Below, piece by piece: positions 1-5,254 of a DNA stretch of 5,254 nucleotides (the first letter of the stretch is position 1; every line of letters starts with the position of its first letter). Source of the DNA: an uncultured bacterium (lineage in GTDB: Bacteria > Bacillota > Clostridia > Lachnospirales > Lachnospiraceae); contig CAMTZV010000156.1 in assembly GCA_947086625.1 (NCBI GenBank), positions 1-5,254 of the forward strand, in the 5' to 3' direction. The translations under genes and the position numbers were made by a program. Under the pieces are notes generated by a model. It ran no database searches and was not told the DNA's origin. It saw only the letters and a program-made list of their open reading frames with translations.

Positions 1-144
1 GGCGCGGGGCTGGGGCTGTACATCTCCGACTATTTCATGCGGGAGATGGGCGGGGCGCTCATGGTTGAAAACGCGGCGCATGGCCTGCGGGTTACAGTCC
101 GGGTGCCGTTTAGCGGAGCGGAAGCGGCGGAGCCGCAGCCGTAG
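1..144 (+). CDS. Sensor histidine kinase, C-terminal fragment (HATPase_c end)
   Basis: The frame is open from base 1 and stops at TAG 142-144, giving the last 47 residues of a protein that begins outside the window. The fragment opens with GAGLGLYISDYF, the glycine-rich G2 box of a GHKL-type ATP-binding domain. It continues REMGGALMVEN and then LRVTVRVPF, the final beta strands of that domain, followed by a short Ala/Glu/Pro tail. In the family this domain binds ATP for autophosphorylation of a histidine in the upstream dimerisation domain, and the phosphoryl group then passes to a response regulator. The GLGLYIS..YFM..MGG style is common in clostridial kinases encoded beside FtsX-type ABC transporters. 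The kinase is therefore probably the sensor for the operon starting at 782, although a minus-strand gene lies between them. The sensor region, the phospho-accepting histidine and the cognate regulator are not visible. Confidence 0.88.
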   Translation, partial: GAGLGLYISDYFMREMGGALMVENAAHGLRVTVRVPFSGAEAAEPQP

Positions 145-148
145 AAAC

Positions 149-619
149 TTACAGGTCAGAAAGCCCCGGGATAGAAGCAAAGTCAATGGACAGCCCGTCG
201 AAAATGCCGGACGCCACGGAGTCGGAGAAGGTGTATTCAACGGTGTTCTCATGTTCAAAGTTAAAGACGAGGATGTGCTTCTTTTCCGGGTCGACGATCC
301 AGTCCGGCGCGCCGGTGCAGCCCTTTTCCGTGAGCTTTTCCGGGTCGCAGATGATGCTGATATCCGGCTCCACGATTGTCCTTTCGTCGGCGGACAGCTT
401 GACGGCAAACGGCGCAGGGTCGACCTCGCAGGAGCCGCCGTGCGAGCGGATGTAATTGCGGATGTCTGCGGCGACCTCCATTAAAATTCTCTGATGAATG
501 CGCGCGGGGGAGGCCATGTCGTAAAACTGCCCGTCGATCAGCTCTGCCCGGACGTTTTCCGGCAGGCTGTAATAGTCCTCCTCGGTGTAGGTTCTGGCCG
601 GTATTTCTGCTAATTCCAT
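149..619 (-). CDS. Uma2-family (DUF820) endonuclease-like protein, internally deleted
   Basis: This is a 156-residue protein. The start at 619 is chosen because AAGGGAG lies 8 nt upstream; the frame also stays open upstream to 694, but without such a site. The N-terminal half is typical of Uma2: YTEEDYYSLP (11-20), AELIDGQFYDMASPARIHQ (25-43), HGGSCEVDPAPFAV (60-73) and the EPDISIICD motif (84-92) that supplies the first acidic residue of the PD-(D/E)XK-like fold. GCTGAPDWI (100-108) should lead into an E-[IV]-x-SPS stretch and then a K...Y...GVREYWIVDP segment. Instead DWI runs straight into VDPEKKHILVF, and the C-terminus then ends normally (VASGIFDGLSIDFASI). About 30-36 residues, including the expected catalytic Glu and Lys, are missing in frame; Uma2 proteins are usually about 185-190 residues. 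The family is widespread, often multicopy and of poorly known role. This copy is probably catalytically dead, either a decaying gene or a retained fold. It converges on the kinase gene with a 4 bp gap. Confidence 0.85.
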   Translation of the reverse strand: MELAEIPARTYTEEDYYSLPENVRAELIDGQFYDMASPARIHQRILMEVAADIRNYIRSHGGSCEVDPAPFAVKLSADERTIVEPDISIICDPEKLTEKGCTGAPDWIVDPEKKHILVFNFEHENTVEYTFSDSVASGIFDGLSIDFASIPGLSDL

Positions 620-627
620 AAATGAAT

Positions 628-634
628 CTCCCTT
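628..634 (-). promoter_or_regulatory. Ribosome binding site for the Uma2-family gene
   Basis: The minus strand reads AAGGGAG, 8 nt before ATG 619-617. This site decides the start codon: in-frame upstream codons to 694 would add 25 residues unlike the family N-terminus, and the translated region is AT/GC-mixed leader sequence. Confidence 0.7.
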
Positions 635-671
635 CCGGCGGCGGTTTGCCTGGATGCCGCCTTCTGCTTTC

Positions 672-677
672 ATCATA
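672..677 (-). promoter_or_regulatory. Possible -10 box for the Uma2-family gene
   Basis: The minus strand reads TATGAT (5 of 6 to TATAAT), about 53 nt upstream of the chosen ATG. No good -35 hexamer lies 16-18 nt further upstream; the best candidate is GGGGCA-like. The promoter would be weak or activator dependent. Its upstream side points toward the ATTTAAG array at 703-741, so the two divergent genes could share regulation. Confidence 0.3.
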
Positions 678-702
678 ACACAACGCGCACGCATTTGCCC
701 CG

Positions 703-741
703 ATTTAAGAAAAATTTAAGGATTCCCTAAAGGCATTTAAG
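703..741 (+). repeat. Three direct ATTTAAG repeats, putative response-regulator binding site
   Basis: Exact ATTTAAG heptamers lie at 703-709, 714-720 and 735-741, spaced 11 and 21 bp start to start, so all three fall on nearly the same face of the helix. A degenerate copy, CCTAAAG, sits at 726-732. OmpR/PhoB-type response regulators are known to bind tandem direct repeats of about 11 bp, just upstream of or overlapping the -35 region. The last copy ends 11 bp before the -10-like box at 753-758, which suits an activator site. Assignment to the partner of the kinase at 1-144 is inference. Confidence 0.5.
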
Positions 742-752
742 CTTTGCTCCGC

Positions 753-758
753 TAAAAT
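753..758 (+). promoter_or_regulatory. -10 box of the ABC transporter operon
   Basis: TAAAAT (5 of 6 to TATAAT) lies 23 bp before ATG 782. The bases where a -35 would fall (about 730-735, AAGGCA) do not resemble TTGACA, so the promoter probably needs an activator. The direct repeats ending at 741 cover the -35 position. A transcript starting about 7 nt downstream would have a very short leader containing only the ribosome binding site. Confidence 0.5.
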
Positions 759-770
759 AGACCGTAAAAA

Positions 771-776
771 AGGAGG
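771..776 (+). promoter_or_regulatory. Ribosome binding site of the ABC ATPase gene
   Basis: AGGAGG is a full-consensus Shine-Dalgarno sequence 5 nt before ATG 782-784, within an A-rich run. It supports that start codon and suggests strong translation once the operon is transcribed. Confidence 0.85.
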
Positions 777-781
777 CAGAC

Positions 782-1540
782 ATGAAAAACATATTACTTC
801 AAACCGAGCGGCTGAGCAAATCGTTCTCAAACGGGGGAGCGATGCAGCACGTTCTGAAAAATATTGATCTGGAATTGTATGAGGGGGATTTTACGGTCAT
901 TATGGGCGCGAGCGGCGCCGGGAAATCGACGCTGCTCTACGCGCTCTCCGGGATGGATACGCCCACACTTGGCACCATTCATTTTGGGGATGCGGTGATC
1001 TCTGACCTGAGCCAGGATGAGCTGGCGGTGTTCCGGCGCGCGCACTGCGGCTTTGTGTTCCAGCAGATCTACCTCATCGACGGCATGTCCGTGATGGACA
1101 ATGTGCTAGCGGCGGGGCTGCTCGTGAACCGGGACAAAAAGGCGCTTTTAAAGCGGGCAAAAGAGCTGTTTGCGGCGGTGGATATCCCGGAGGAGACGCA
1201 GAAAAAATTTCCCACGCAGATCTCGGGCGGCGAGGCGCAGCGGGTCGGCATCGTGCGCGCGCTCATCAACGAGCCGGAAATCCTCTTTGCCGACGAGCCG
1301 ACGGGCGCGCTCAATTCCAAAACCGGGCTTGACGTGCTCGATACGCTGACGAAATTTAACGAGCAGGGCGTAAGCGTCGTCATGGTGACGCACGATATGC
1401 GCTCCGCGCGCAGGGGAAACCGTATTTTATATCTGAAGGACGGCGTGATTTTAGGAGCGTGCAATCTGGGCACATACGTCCACGGCGATACGGCAAGGCA
1501 TGAAAAGCTCGCGGCTTTTCTGACGGAAATGGGGTGGTAG
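782..1540 (+). CDS. ABC transporter ATP-binding protein (MacB/LolD/BceA-like)
   Basis: This is a complete 252-residue ATPase with all nucleotide-binding motifs in order: Walker A GASGAGKST (42-50), Q-loop FVFQQ (91-95), signature ISGGEAQR (147-154; consensus LSGGQ), Walker B ILFADEP (167-173) with catalytic Glu172, D-loop ALNSKTG (176-182) and H-loop MVTHD with His204. The sequence resembles the MacB/LolD/BceA group, which pairs with FtsX-type permeases and drives them mechanically rather than by classical substrate channelling. After the ATPase core is a tail of about 30 residues ending KLAAFLTEMGW, longer than in a minimal LolD protein. The start has AGGAGG at 5 nt. The permease gene follows after a single base, so the two are one translationally linked unit, with a homodimer of this protein expected per permease complex at the inner face of the membrane. 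Control by the adjacent two-component system is inferred from the ATTTAAG array. The substrate is unknown; export of, or protection from, envelope-active peptides is the usual guess for such loci. Confidence 0.93.
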   Translation: MKNILLQTERLSKSFSNGGAMQHVLKNIDLELYEGDFTVIMGASGAGKSTLLYALSGMDTPTLGTIHFGDAVISDLSQDELAVFRRAHCGFVFQQIYLIDGMSVMDNVLAAGLLVNRDKKALLKRAKELFAAVDIPEETQKKFPTQISGGEAQRVGIVRALINEPEILFADEPTGALNSKTGLDVLDTLTKFNEQGVSVVMVTHDMRSARRGNRILYLKDGVILGACNLGTYVHGDTARHEKLAAFLTEMGW

Positions 1541-1541
1541 C

Positions 1542-3890
1542 ATGGAAAGAAATATGATACTGACGCGCGCAAATGTGCGGCGGGCAAAGGGCCAGACGGC
1601 AGCGATCGTCGTGCTCATCCTGATCGCCGCGGCGATGCTCAACCTCTGGCTCATGCTGGCGCTGGACTACAAGGCGAATTTCGTGCGCTGCCACGACAGG
1701 CTGAACGCCGAGGACGTGATGCTCGCGCTTGGCGTGGGCGGGGATGAAGCAGAGGAATTTCTCGCACAGACGCTGGAACATGACGCGCGCACGGACGAAT
1801 ATTACATGGATAACGTGCGCTATATGCCCGGCTCGTTTCCCTACAACGGCGGGGATATCACGACACCGCTGATCTTTCTTGAAAAGGAGGCGGCGTGTGC
1901 GCGGCCGGTCGGAAGAGTCGAGATCGTGGAGGAGAGCGGGCAGGGCGAGGGGATTTATATGCCCATCCTGTACAAATCGGACGACATCGCGGTCGGGAAA
2001 ACGGTGACGCTTTCGATCGGCGACCATCCGGCGACGTATACGGTGCGCGGCTTTTTCAACAGCGTCATGGCCGGCTCGCACAACTGTGCGATGTGTGAGA
2101 TTTTGCTGACGAAAGACTGCTACGACGACTTGAAGGAGTCGGGCTATGCGCTCGACGCGACGCTTGTCCCGGTGCGTTTAAAGGATCGGGGAGACTGCGA
2201 AAAGTATGAGGCAGAGCTAAAAAGCGCGGCGTCGGAGCATTTTTCCGGGGCGCAGGCCGCCGGCAACAGCTATGCGCTCATCGCGCAGTCGCGCTATATC
2301 TCGCAGATGATCTGCGCGGGCATTATCAGTGCCATGGCATTTTTCGTGCTGCTCATCGCGCTCGTTGTCATCGCGTCGAACATTATCAATTACATACAGG
2401 AGAACATGAAAAACCTCGGCGCGCTGAAAGCGCTCGGCTACGTGGGCGCGCAGATGATCGCGGCGTTACTGTTCCAGTTTGCGGGAATCGCGCTCATCGT
2501 CGCCGCGGCGGGGGCGGGGCTGTCCTATCTGCTGTTCCCGTCGATTAACGCGATGATGAACGCGCAGGTGGGCATCCCGTATGAGATCCATTTTCTGCCG
2601 CTGCCCTTTGTGCTGACGGTAGCGGTGGTCGGCGCGGCAGTGTCGCTCTGTGTATTTTTTTCGGCGCGCCGGATTAAGCGGGTAGAGCCGATCGTGGCGC
2701 TGCGCCAGGGCACCCGGACGCACAGCTTCCGCAAAAACCACGTTCCGCTCGCGCAGACCAAAGCGCCCGTTCATCTCGCGCTCGCGCTCAAGACGACGCT
2801 CTCGGGTATCAAGCAGAATGTGACCGTCGCCGTGACAATGCTCGTGCTCTCGCTCGTCGTCGTGTTTTCGGGGCTGATGCTGGAGAACGTCATCTTCGAT
2901 ATCACGCCCTTTCTGGACATGATCGCGGGCGAGGTCACCGACAGCTGCATCAATGTGAACGCGGAGGCGGAGGAGGAATTTGTGCGCGAAATGGAAGGGG
3001 ATTCGCGGGTGGAGAAGGCTTATCTGTACCACTCGCAGTCGAGCGAGGTGCGTCATGTGGACGGGGTCGCGCTGGCGGCGATCATCTCGGACGATTTTGC
3101 CGACGTGAACAACCAGAGCGTGGTGTTTGAGGGGCGGTTCCCGAAATACGACAACGAGGTCGCCGTCGCCGCAAAATACGCACGGGAGGAAAATCTTGGC
3201 ATCGGGGACGAGATCGCGCTGACGGCAGACGGAAGGGAGGCGCGCTATCTCATATGCGGATTTACGCAGATCAGCAACAATCTCGGAAAGGACTGCCTGC
3301 TGACGCGCGCAGGCTACGAGCGCATGGGTGAGCTGGCAAACGTCAGCTACTATCTGAACCTTGCGGACGGGACGGACGTGGAGGCGTTCAACGAGGAGAT
3401 GGGGGAGCGCTTCGCCGGGGACGTGAACATGACGATCAATGTGGAGGCGGTCGTCTCGGGCACGGTCAGCGTCTACGTCGCGCTCATGACGATGATTGTC
3501 GTCGCGGTTCTGGCTTTAAGCGCGGTTGTGATCGCGTTTGTGCTTTACCTGCTCGTGCGCACACTGATTGGAAACAAAAAGCGCGACTACGGCATTTTAA
3601 AGGCGTTGGGCTACACGACGGGGCAGCTCGTGCTGCAGACGGCGCTCTCGTTCATGCCCGCCGTCGTCGTCTTCACCGTCGTCGGGATGCTCGTGTGCAG
3701 CGCGATCATCAATCCGCTGACCGCGTTGTTTTTGAACGGCATCGGCATCGTGAAGTGTACGTTCAGGATTCCGGTCCTCTTTAACGTGCTCGCGGGGGCG
3801 GGGCTTGTCGCATTCGCGTTCGCCGCGGCGTGCCTGATGTCGCTTCGCATCCGCAAAATCGCGCCGCGGGCATTGCTGGCGGAGGAGTAG
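1542..3890 (+). CDS. ABC transporter permease with two FtsX-type halves
   Basis: This 782-residue membrane protein is the partner of the ATPase one base upstream. I read it as a duplicated 4+4 helix protein. The first half has TM1 (about 20-41), an outside domain (42-255), TM2 (256-281), TM3 (301-330) and TM4 (352-374). The second half has TM5 (427-447), an outside domain (448-640), TM6 (645-673), TM7 (697-725) and TM8 (743-770). Both halves carry the same cytoplasmic coupling segment after their second helix (NLGALKALGY 291-300; DYGILKALGY 682-691). Both also have a basic segment after their last helix, RRIKRVEPIVALRQ (376-389) and LRIRKIAPRALLAEE (768-782). These are FtsX/MacB-domain hallmarks. 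The outside domains also look alike (VGKTVTLSIG...YTVRGFF against IGDEIALTADG...YLICGFT). The layout differs from the usual ten-helix BceB and resembles LolC and LolE joined in one chain. The start used is ATG 1542 with a weak GGGGTGG site at 4 nt; ATG 1554 is an alternative. A CAMC motif lies in the first outside domain. Confidence 0.9.
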   Translation: MERNMILTRANVRRAKGQTAAIVVLILIAAAMLNLWLMLALDYKANFVRCHDRLNAEDVMLALGVGGDEAEEFLAQTLEHDARTDEYYMDNVRYMPGSFPYNGGDITTPLIFLEKEAACARPVGRVEIVEESGQGEGIYMPILYKSDDIAVGKTVTLSIGDHPATYTVRGFFNSVMAGSHNCAMCEILLTKDCYDDLKESGYALDATLVPVRLKDRGDCEKYEAELKSAASEHFSGAQAAGNSYALIAQSRYISQMICAGIISAMAFFVLLIALVVIASNIINYIQENMKNLGALKALGYVGAQMIAALLFQFAGIALIVAAAGAGLSYLLFPSINAMMNAQVGIPYEIHFLPLPFVLTVAVVGAAVSLCVFFSARRIKRVEPIVALRQGTRTHSFRKNHVPLAQTKAPVHLALALKTTLSGIKQNVTVAVTMLVLSLVVVFSGLMLENVIFDITPFLDMIAGEVTDSCINVNAEAEEEFVREMEGDSRVEKAYLYHSQSSEVRHVDGVALAAIISDDFADVNNQSVVFEGRFPKYDNEVAVAAKYAREENLGIGDEIALTADGREARYLICGFTQISNNLGKDCLLTRAGYERMGELANVSYYLNLADGTDVEAFNEEMGERFAGDVNMTINVEAVVSGTVSVYVALMTMIVVAVLALSAVVIAFVLYLLVRTLIGNKKRDYGILKALGYTTGQLVLQTALSFMPAVVVFTVVGMLVCSAIINPLTALFLNGIGIVKCTFRIPVLFNVLAGAGLVAFAFAAACLMSLRIRKIAPRALLAEE

Positions 3891-3906
3891 CGCATCGATT
3901 GGCAGG

Positions 3907-4506
3907 TCAGACAAACAGGATTTTGTAGACGCACCAGAATAACAGCAGCGCCATGACGACGTTGAAGATGCGGTAGTGCCTGCTGTACACAGGAAGCAGC
4001 AGCGAGCCTGCCGTCGCCCAGATGAGGTTTCCGGTGGCGGCGCACGCCGCCATCGTGGCCGCGAAAACGAGCGTGGCGGGGACGGCTGTGCCGTAGGGCA
4101 GGACAAAGCTGCAGTAGGCGGCGATGCCCAGCATCAGTATTTTCACGTTTAAAAACTGAAGCAGGAAGCCGTTCACAAAGCGAAGCGGCACGTCCGCTTC
4201 TTTGGATGAATCTGCGGAGGCGGCCGGGCGGGTCAGTGTCTTATAGCCGAGCCAGAGGATGTAGGCGGCGCCGACGAACCGGGCATATTTTTCTATGGTC
4301 GGGATGAGGCTGCCGAGGAAGGCGCAGCAAAAGCCGCAGATCAGCATGACCGTGATCAGTCCCGTCCAGATGCCGCGCATGAGCGGAAGGCATTTTTTAA
4401 AGCCGTACTGTCCGGTGGAGGAGAGCAGCAGCACGTTGTTTGGCCCGGGCGAGAAGGTTGTCGCGCAGGCGTAGGCCACGAGCGAGAAAAAAACTGACAA
4501 TTCCAT
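3907..4506 (-). CDS. LysE/RhtB-family amino-acid exporter, EamB-like
   Basis: This 199-residue protein is a normal length for the family and is predicted to have about six membrane helices. It begins MELSVFFSLVAYACATTFSP, and the diagnostic FSPGPNN motif (18-24) sits in the first helix, followed by GQYGFKKCLPLMRGIWTG. The middle motif is FVNGFLLQFLNVKILM (110-125), with NVK where many LysE proteins have NPK. That variant, with SFVLP (133-137), GNLIWATAG (159-167) and the MALLLFWCVYKI end, matches what I remember of E. coli EamB (YfiK), a cysteine/O-acetylserine exporter. Family members export amino acids or their derivatives using the proton motive force; the substrate here is not proven. The start at 4506 is preferred over an in-frame ATG at 4551 because AAGGAG lies 6 nt upstream and the extra residues (MCYTLEKGKKKK...) are unlike the family. 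The gene has its own promoter and converges on the permease with 16 bp between stops. Confidence 0.88.
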   Translation of the reverse strand: MELSVFFSLVAYACATTFSPGPNNVLLLSSTGQYGFKKCLPLMRGIWTGLITVMLICGFCCAFLGSLIPTIEKYARFVGAAYILWLGYKTLTRPAASADSSKEADVPLRFVNGFLLQFLNVKILMLGIAAYCSFVLPYGTAVPATLVFAATMAACAATGNLIWATAGSLLLPVYSRHYRIFNVVMALLLFWCVYKILFV

Positions 4507-4512
4507 AACGAA

Positions 4513-4518
4513 CTCCTT
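4513..4518 (-). promoter_or_regulatory. Ribosome binding site of the LysE-family gene
   Basis: The minus strand reads AAGGAG, 6 nt before ATG 4506-4504. It decides between this start and the upstream in-frame ATG at 4551, which lies at or upstream of the predicted transcription start. Confidence 0.8.
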
Positions 4519-4539
4519 TTTCTTTTTACCTTTTTCCAG

Positions 4540-4569
4540 AGTATAGCACATTTTGGAAGCGGATGTAAA
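4540..4569 (-). promoter_or_regulatory. Sigma-A-type promoter of the LysE-family gene
   Basis: On the minus strand the -35 is TTTACA (4569-4564), the spacer 18 nt and the -10 TATACT (4545-4540), each hexamer matching 5 of 6. A TG one base before the -10 (TGCTATACT) makes it an extended -10. Transcription should start near 4533, about 27 nt before the ATG, which places the upstream in-frame ATG at 4551 outside the message. Confidence 0.7.
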
Positions 4570-4573
4570 AAAA

Positions 4574-4603
4574 TTGACAAGATTTGTTGTTTGGGTGTAA
4601 AAT
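4574..4603 (+). promoter_or_regulatory. Sigma-A-type promoter of the membrane signalling gene
   Basis: A perfect -35, TTGACA (4574-4579), an 18-nt spacer and -10 TAAAAT (4598-4603, 5 of 6) precede the gene at 4648. The -35 hexamers of this promoter and of the minus-strand LysE promoter are only 4 bp apart (4570-4573), so two polymerases could hardly bind at once. Confidence 0.7.
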
Positions 4604-4633
4604 CAATGTACATGAGTGACGGAAAGTAGAAAA

Positions 4634-4640
4634 GGGAGGA
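4634..4640 (+). promoter_or_regulatory. Ribosome binding site of the membrane signalling gene
   Basis: GGGAGGA lies 7 nt before ATG 4648-4650. It supports this start; a possible ATG at 4611 just after the promoter is out of frame and has no such site. Confidence 0.8.
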
Positions 4641-4647
4641 TCTTTGC

Positions 4648-5254
4648 ATGGATTTGAAGAAAAAGCATTTGTCGGACCAGAACCGGATGGCGAATCTGAT
4701 CAGTGTCATTATCGTCGGAAGTATGCTGGCGGTTAGCCTGCTCGCATTCTTCAATCGAAGGGATGCGGTGCTCGTTGCCAGATGTATCGTGCTGGTTGCG
4801 GTCATTGTGACCAACGTGGTGTGCGTGCGGGTCTTTAAGACGTCGGAGCTTTACCGGCATATCGTATCGCTCTCGACCTGCGCGGCGTATTTTATGCTGA
4901 TCTTTACCTACAGGGATGAGTTTGTATATGCATACGTTTTCCCGATCGCGGTTATGGTCATGATCTTTCAGGATAAGCGTCTCATCAAAACGAGCGCGCT
5001 TGTCGCGATCGTTGCGGATATCCTCTTTTTTGTGTCGTTTTCGATGCGTTTTCCGGGGAAGCTTGAAGCCCAGCGTGTTGTGGTGGAGATGCTTTTGATT
5101 CTTATGACATCCGCGACATGTATTCTCATTATTACAATGCAGCAGGCACACGCGCGGGAAAATATGAAGGCGATTGAGGAGCATGCCGCCGCGCAGGCAA
5201 AGGTTGCGGGCGAGGTCGTGAAGCAGTCCAAGGAGCTGGCAGATAAGTTCCAGC
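4648..5254 (+). CDS. Six-helix membrane receptor, probably methyl-accepting chemotaxis protein (N-terminal part)
   Basis: The frame is open from ATG 4648 to the window edge, giving 202 residues of an incomplete protein. A basic N-terminus (MDLKKKHLSDQNR) is followed by six likely membrane helices at about 16-34, 40-62, 72-86, 91-107, 114-131 and 143-163. From about 165 on the chain is an Ala/Glu/Lys-rich helix with heptad character (QQAHARENMKAIEEHAA, then VAGEVVKQSKELADKF). No HAMP domain or large outside domain is seen. In Clostridia this architecture, an integral sensor bundle running directly into a cytoplasmic coiled coil, is typical of a class of methyl-accepting chemotaxis proteins. 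The 'EVV..S.EL...F' pattern resembles the start of their signalling helix. A histidine kinase or diguanylate cyclase with the same kind of membrane module cannot be excluded, because the output domain lies past the end. The gene looks less GC-rich than the permease. It has its own promoter and ribosome binding site. Confidence 0.65.
   Translation, partial: MDLKKKHLSDQNRMANLISVIIVGSMLAVSLLAFFNRRDAVLVARCIVLVAVIVTNVVCVRVFKTSELYRHIVSLSTCAAYFMLIFTYRDEFVYAYVFPIAVMVMIFQDKRLIKTSALVAIVADILFFVSFSMRFPGKLEAQRVVVEMLLILMTSATCILIITMQQAHARENMKAIEEHAAAQAKVAGEVVKQSKELADKFQ

Noticed and set aside
124..136. GCGGC-GGA-GCCGC hairpin near the kinase stop, as a terminator
   Set aside because: It has a five-pair stem inside the coding region and no T-run follows on either strand, so it is more likely a by-product of Ala/Pro-rich codons.
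65..484. Plus-strand open frame of 139 codons across the kinase end and the Uma2 gene
   Set aside because: It is antisense to the Uma2 gene, overlaps the kinase terminus out of frame, is rich in Arg/Asp/Val as expected of a GC-rich shadow frame, and has no ribosome binding site or recognisable domain.
637..661. GGCGGC/GCCGCC inverted repeat in the leader of the Uma2 gene, as an attenuator or riboswitch
   Set aside because: A six-pair stem with a 13-nt loop is isolated, with no competing structure or conserved aptamer core visible.
1884..1900. AAGGAGG followed by GTG at 1895 inside the permease gene, as an internal start
   Set aside because: The downstream frame is out of frame with the permease and encodes a short Arg/Gly-rich shadow peptide. 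The purine run is simply Lys-Glu codons.
1069..2081. Two long minus-strand frames (1587-1069 and 2081-1380) opposite the ATPase and permease genes
   Set aside because: Their products are low-complexity Arg/His/Pro/Ser-rich chains without domains, lying opposite genes with clear motifs. They are a side effect of high GC at third codon positions.
3597..4106. Minus-strand frames over the end of the permease and of the LysE-family gene
   Set aside because: They span the convergent junction in frames unrelated to either gene and encode Arg/Pro-rich nonsense; the LysE-family frame explains this strand.
4603..5231. Minus-strand frames opposite the last gene
   Set aside because: The plus strand carries a promoter, a ribosome binding site and a coherent membrane protein. 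The minus frames give His/Arg/Asn-rich sequences with no start signals.

Overview
The window reads as chromosomal DNA from a Gram-positive Clostridia-type bacterium, possibly Lachnospiraceae or a relative. The pointers are strong AGGAGG-type ribosome binding sites, sigma-A-like promoters, a histidine kinase next to a two-gene FtsX-type ABC transporter, and moderately high GC in the large genes with AT-rich intergenic gaps. The taxonomic placement is inference from gene style, not from a marker gene.

Layout, left to right. Bases 1-144 (+) are the last 47 codons of a sensor histidine kinase, ending in its ATP-binding G2 region. Only 4 bp later, convergently, comes a small Uma2-family (DUF820) gene on the minus strand (619-149). 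It appears to have lost its catalytic centre through an in-frame internal deletion. An AT-rich gap (620-781) carries three copies of ATTTAAG just upstream of a -10-like box. It leads into a two-gene operon on the plus strand: an ABC ATPase (782-1540) and, one base later, a 782-residue permease with two FtsX-type halves (1542-3890). A LysE/RhtB-family exporter resembling EamB follows convergently on the minus strand (4506-3907), 16 bp from the permease stop. Its promoter lies back to back with a near-consensus plus-strand promoter driving the last gene. That gene (4648 to beyond the window) encodes a six-helix membrane protein followed by a cytoplasmic helix, most like the N-terminus of a HAMP-less methyl-accepting chemotaxis protein or another membrane signalling protein.

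How the parts may work together. The kinase fragment, the repeat array and the ABC operon fit the common clostridial arrangement in which a two-component system controls a neighbouring MacB/Lol/Bce-like ABC transporter. Such transporters act in resistance to cell-envelope-active peptides or in moving lipophilic substrates. The substrate cannot be read from the sequence. The Uma2 gene looks like an insertion between the regulator and its target operon. The exporter and the membrane receptor at the right are separate transcription units. I see no rRNA, tRNA, CRISPR array, insertion sequence or convincing intrinsic terminator.
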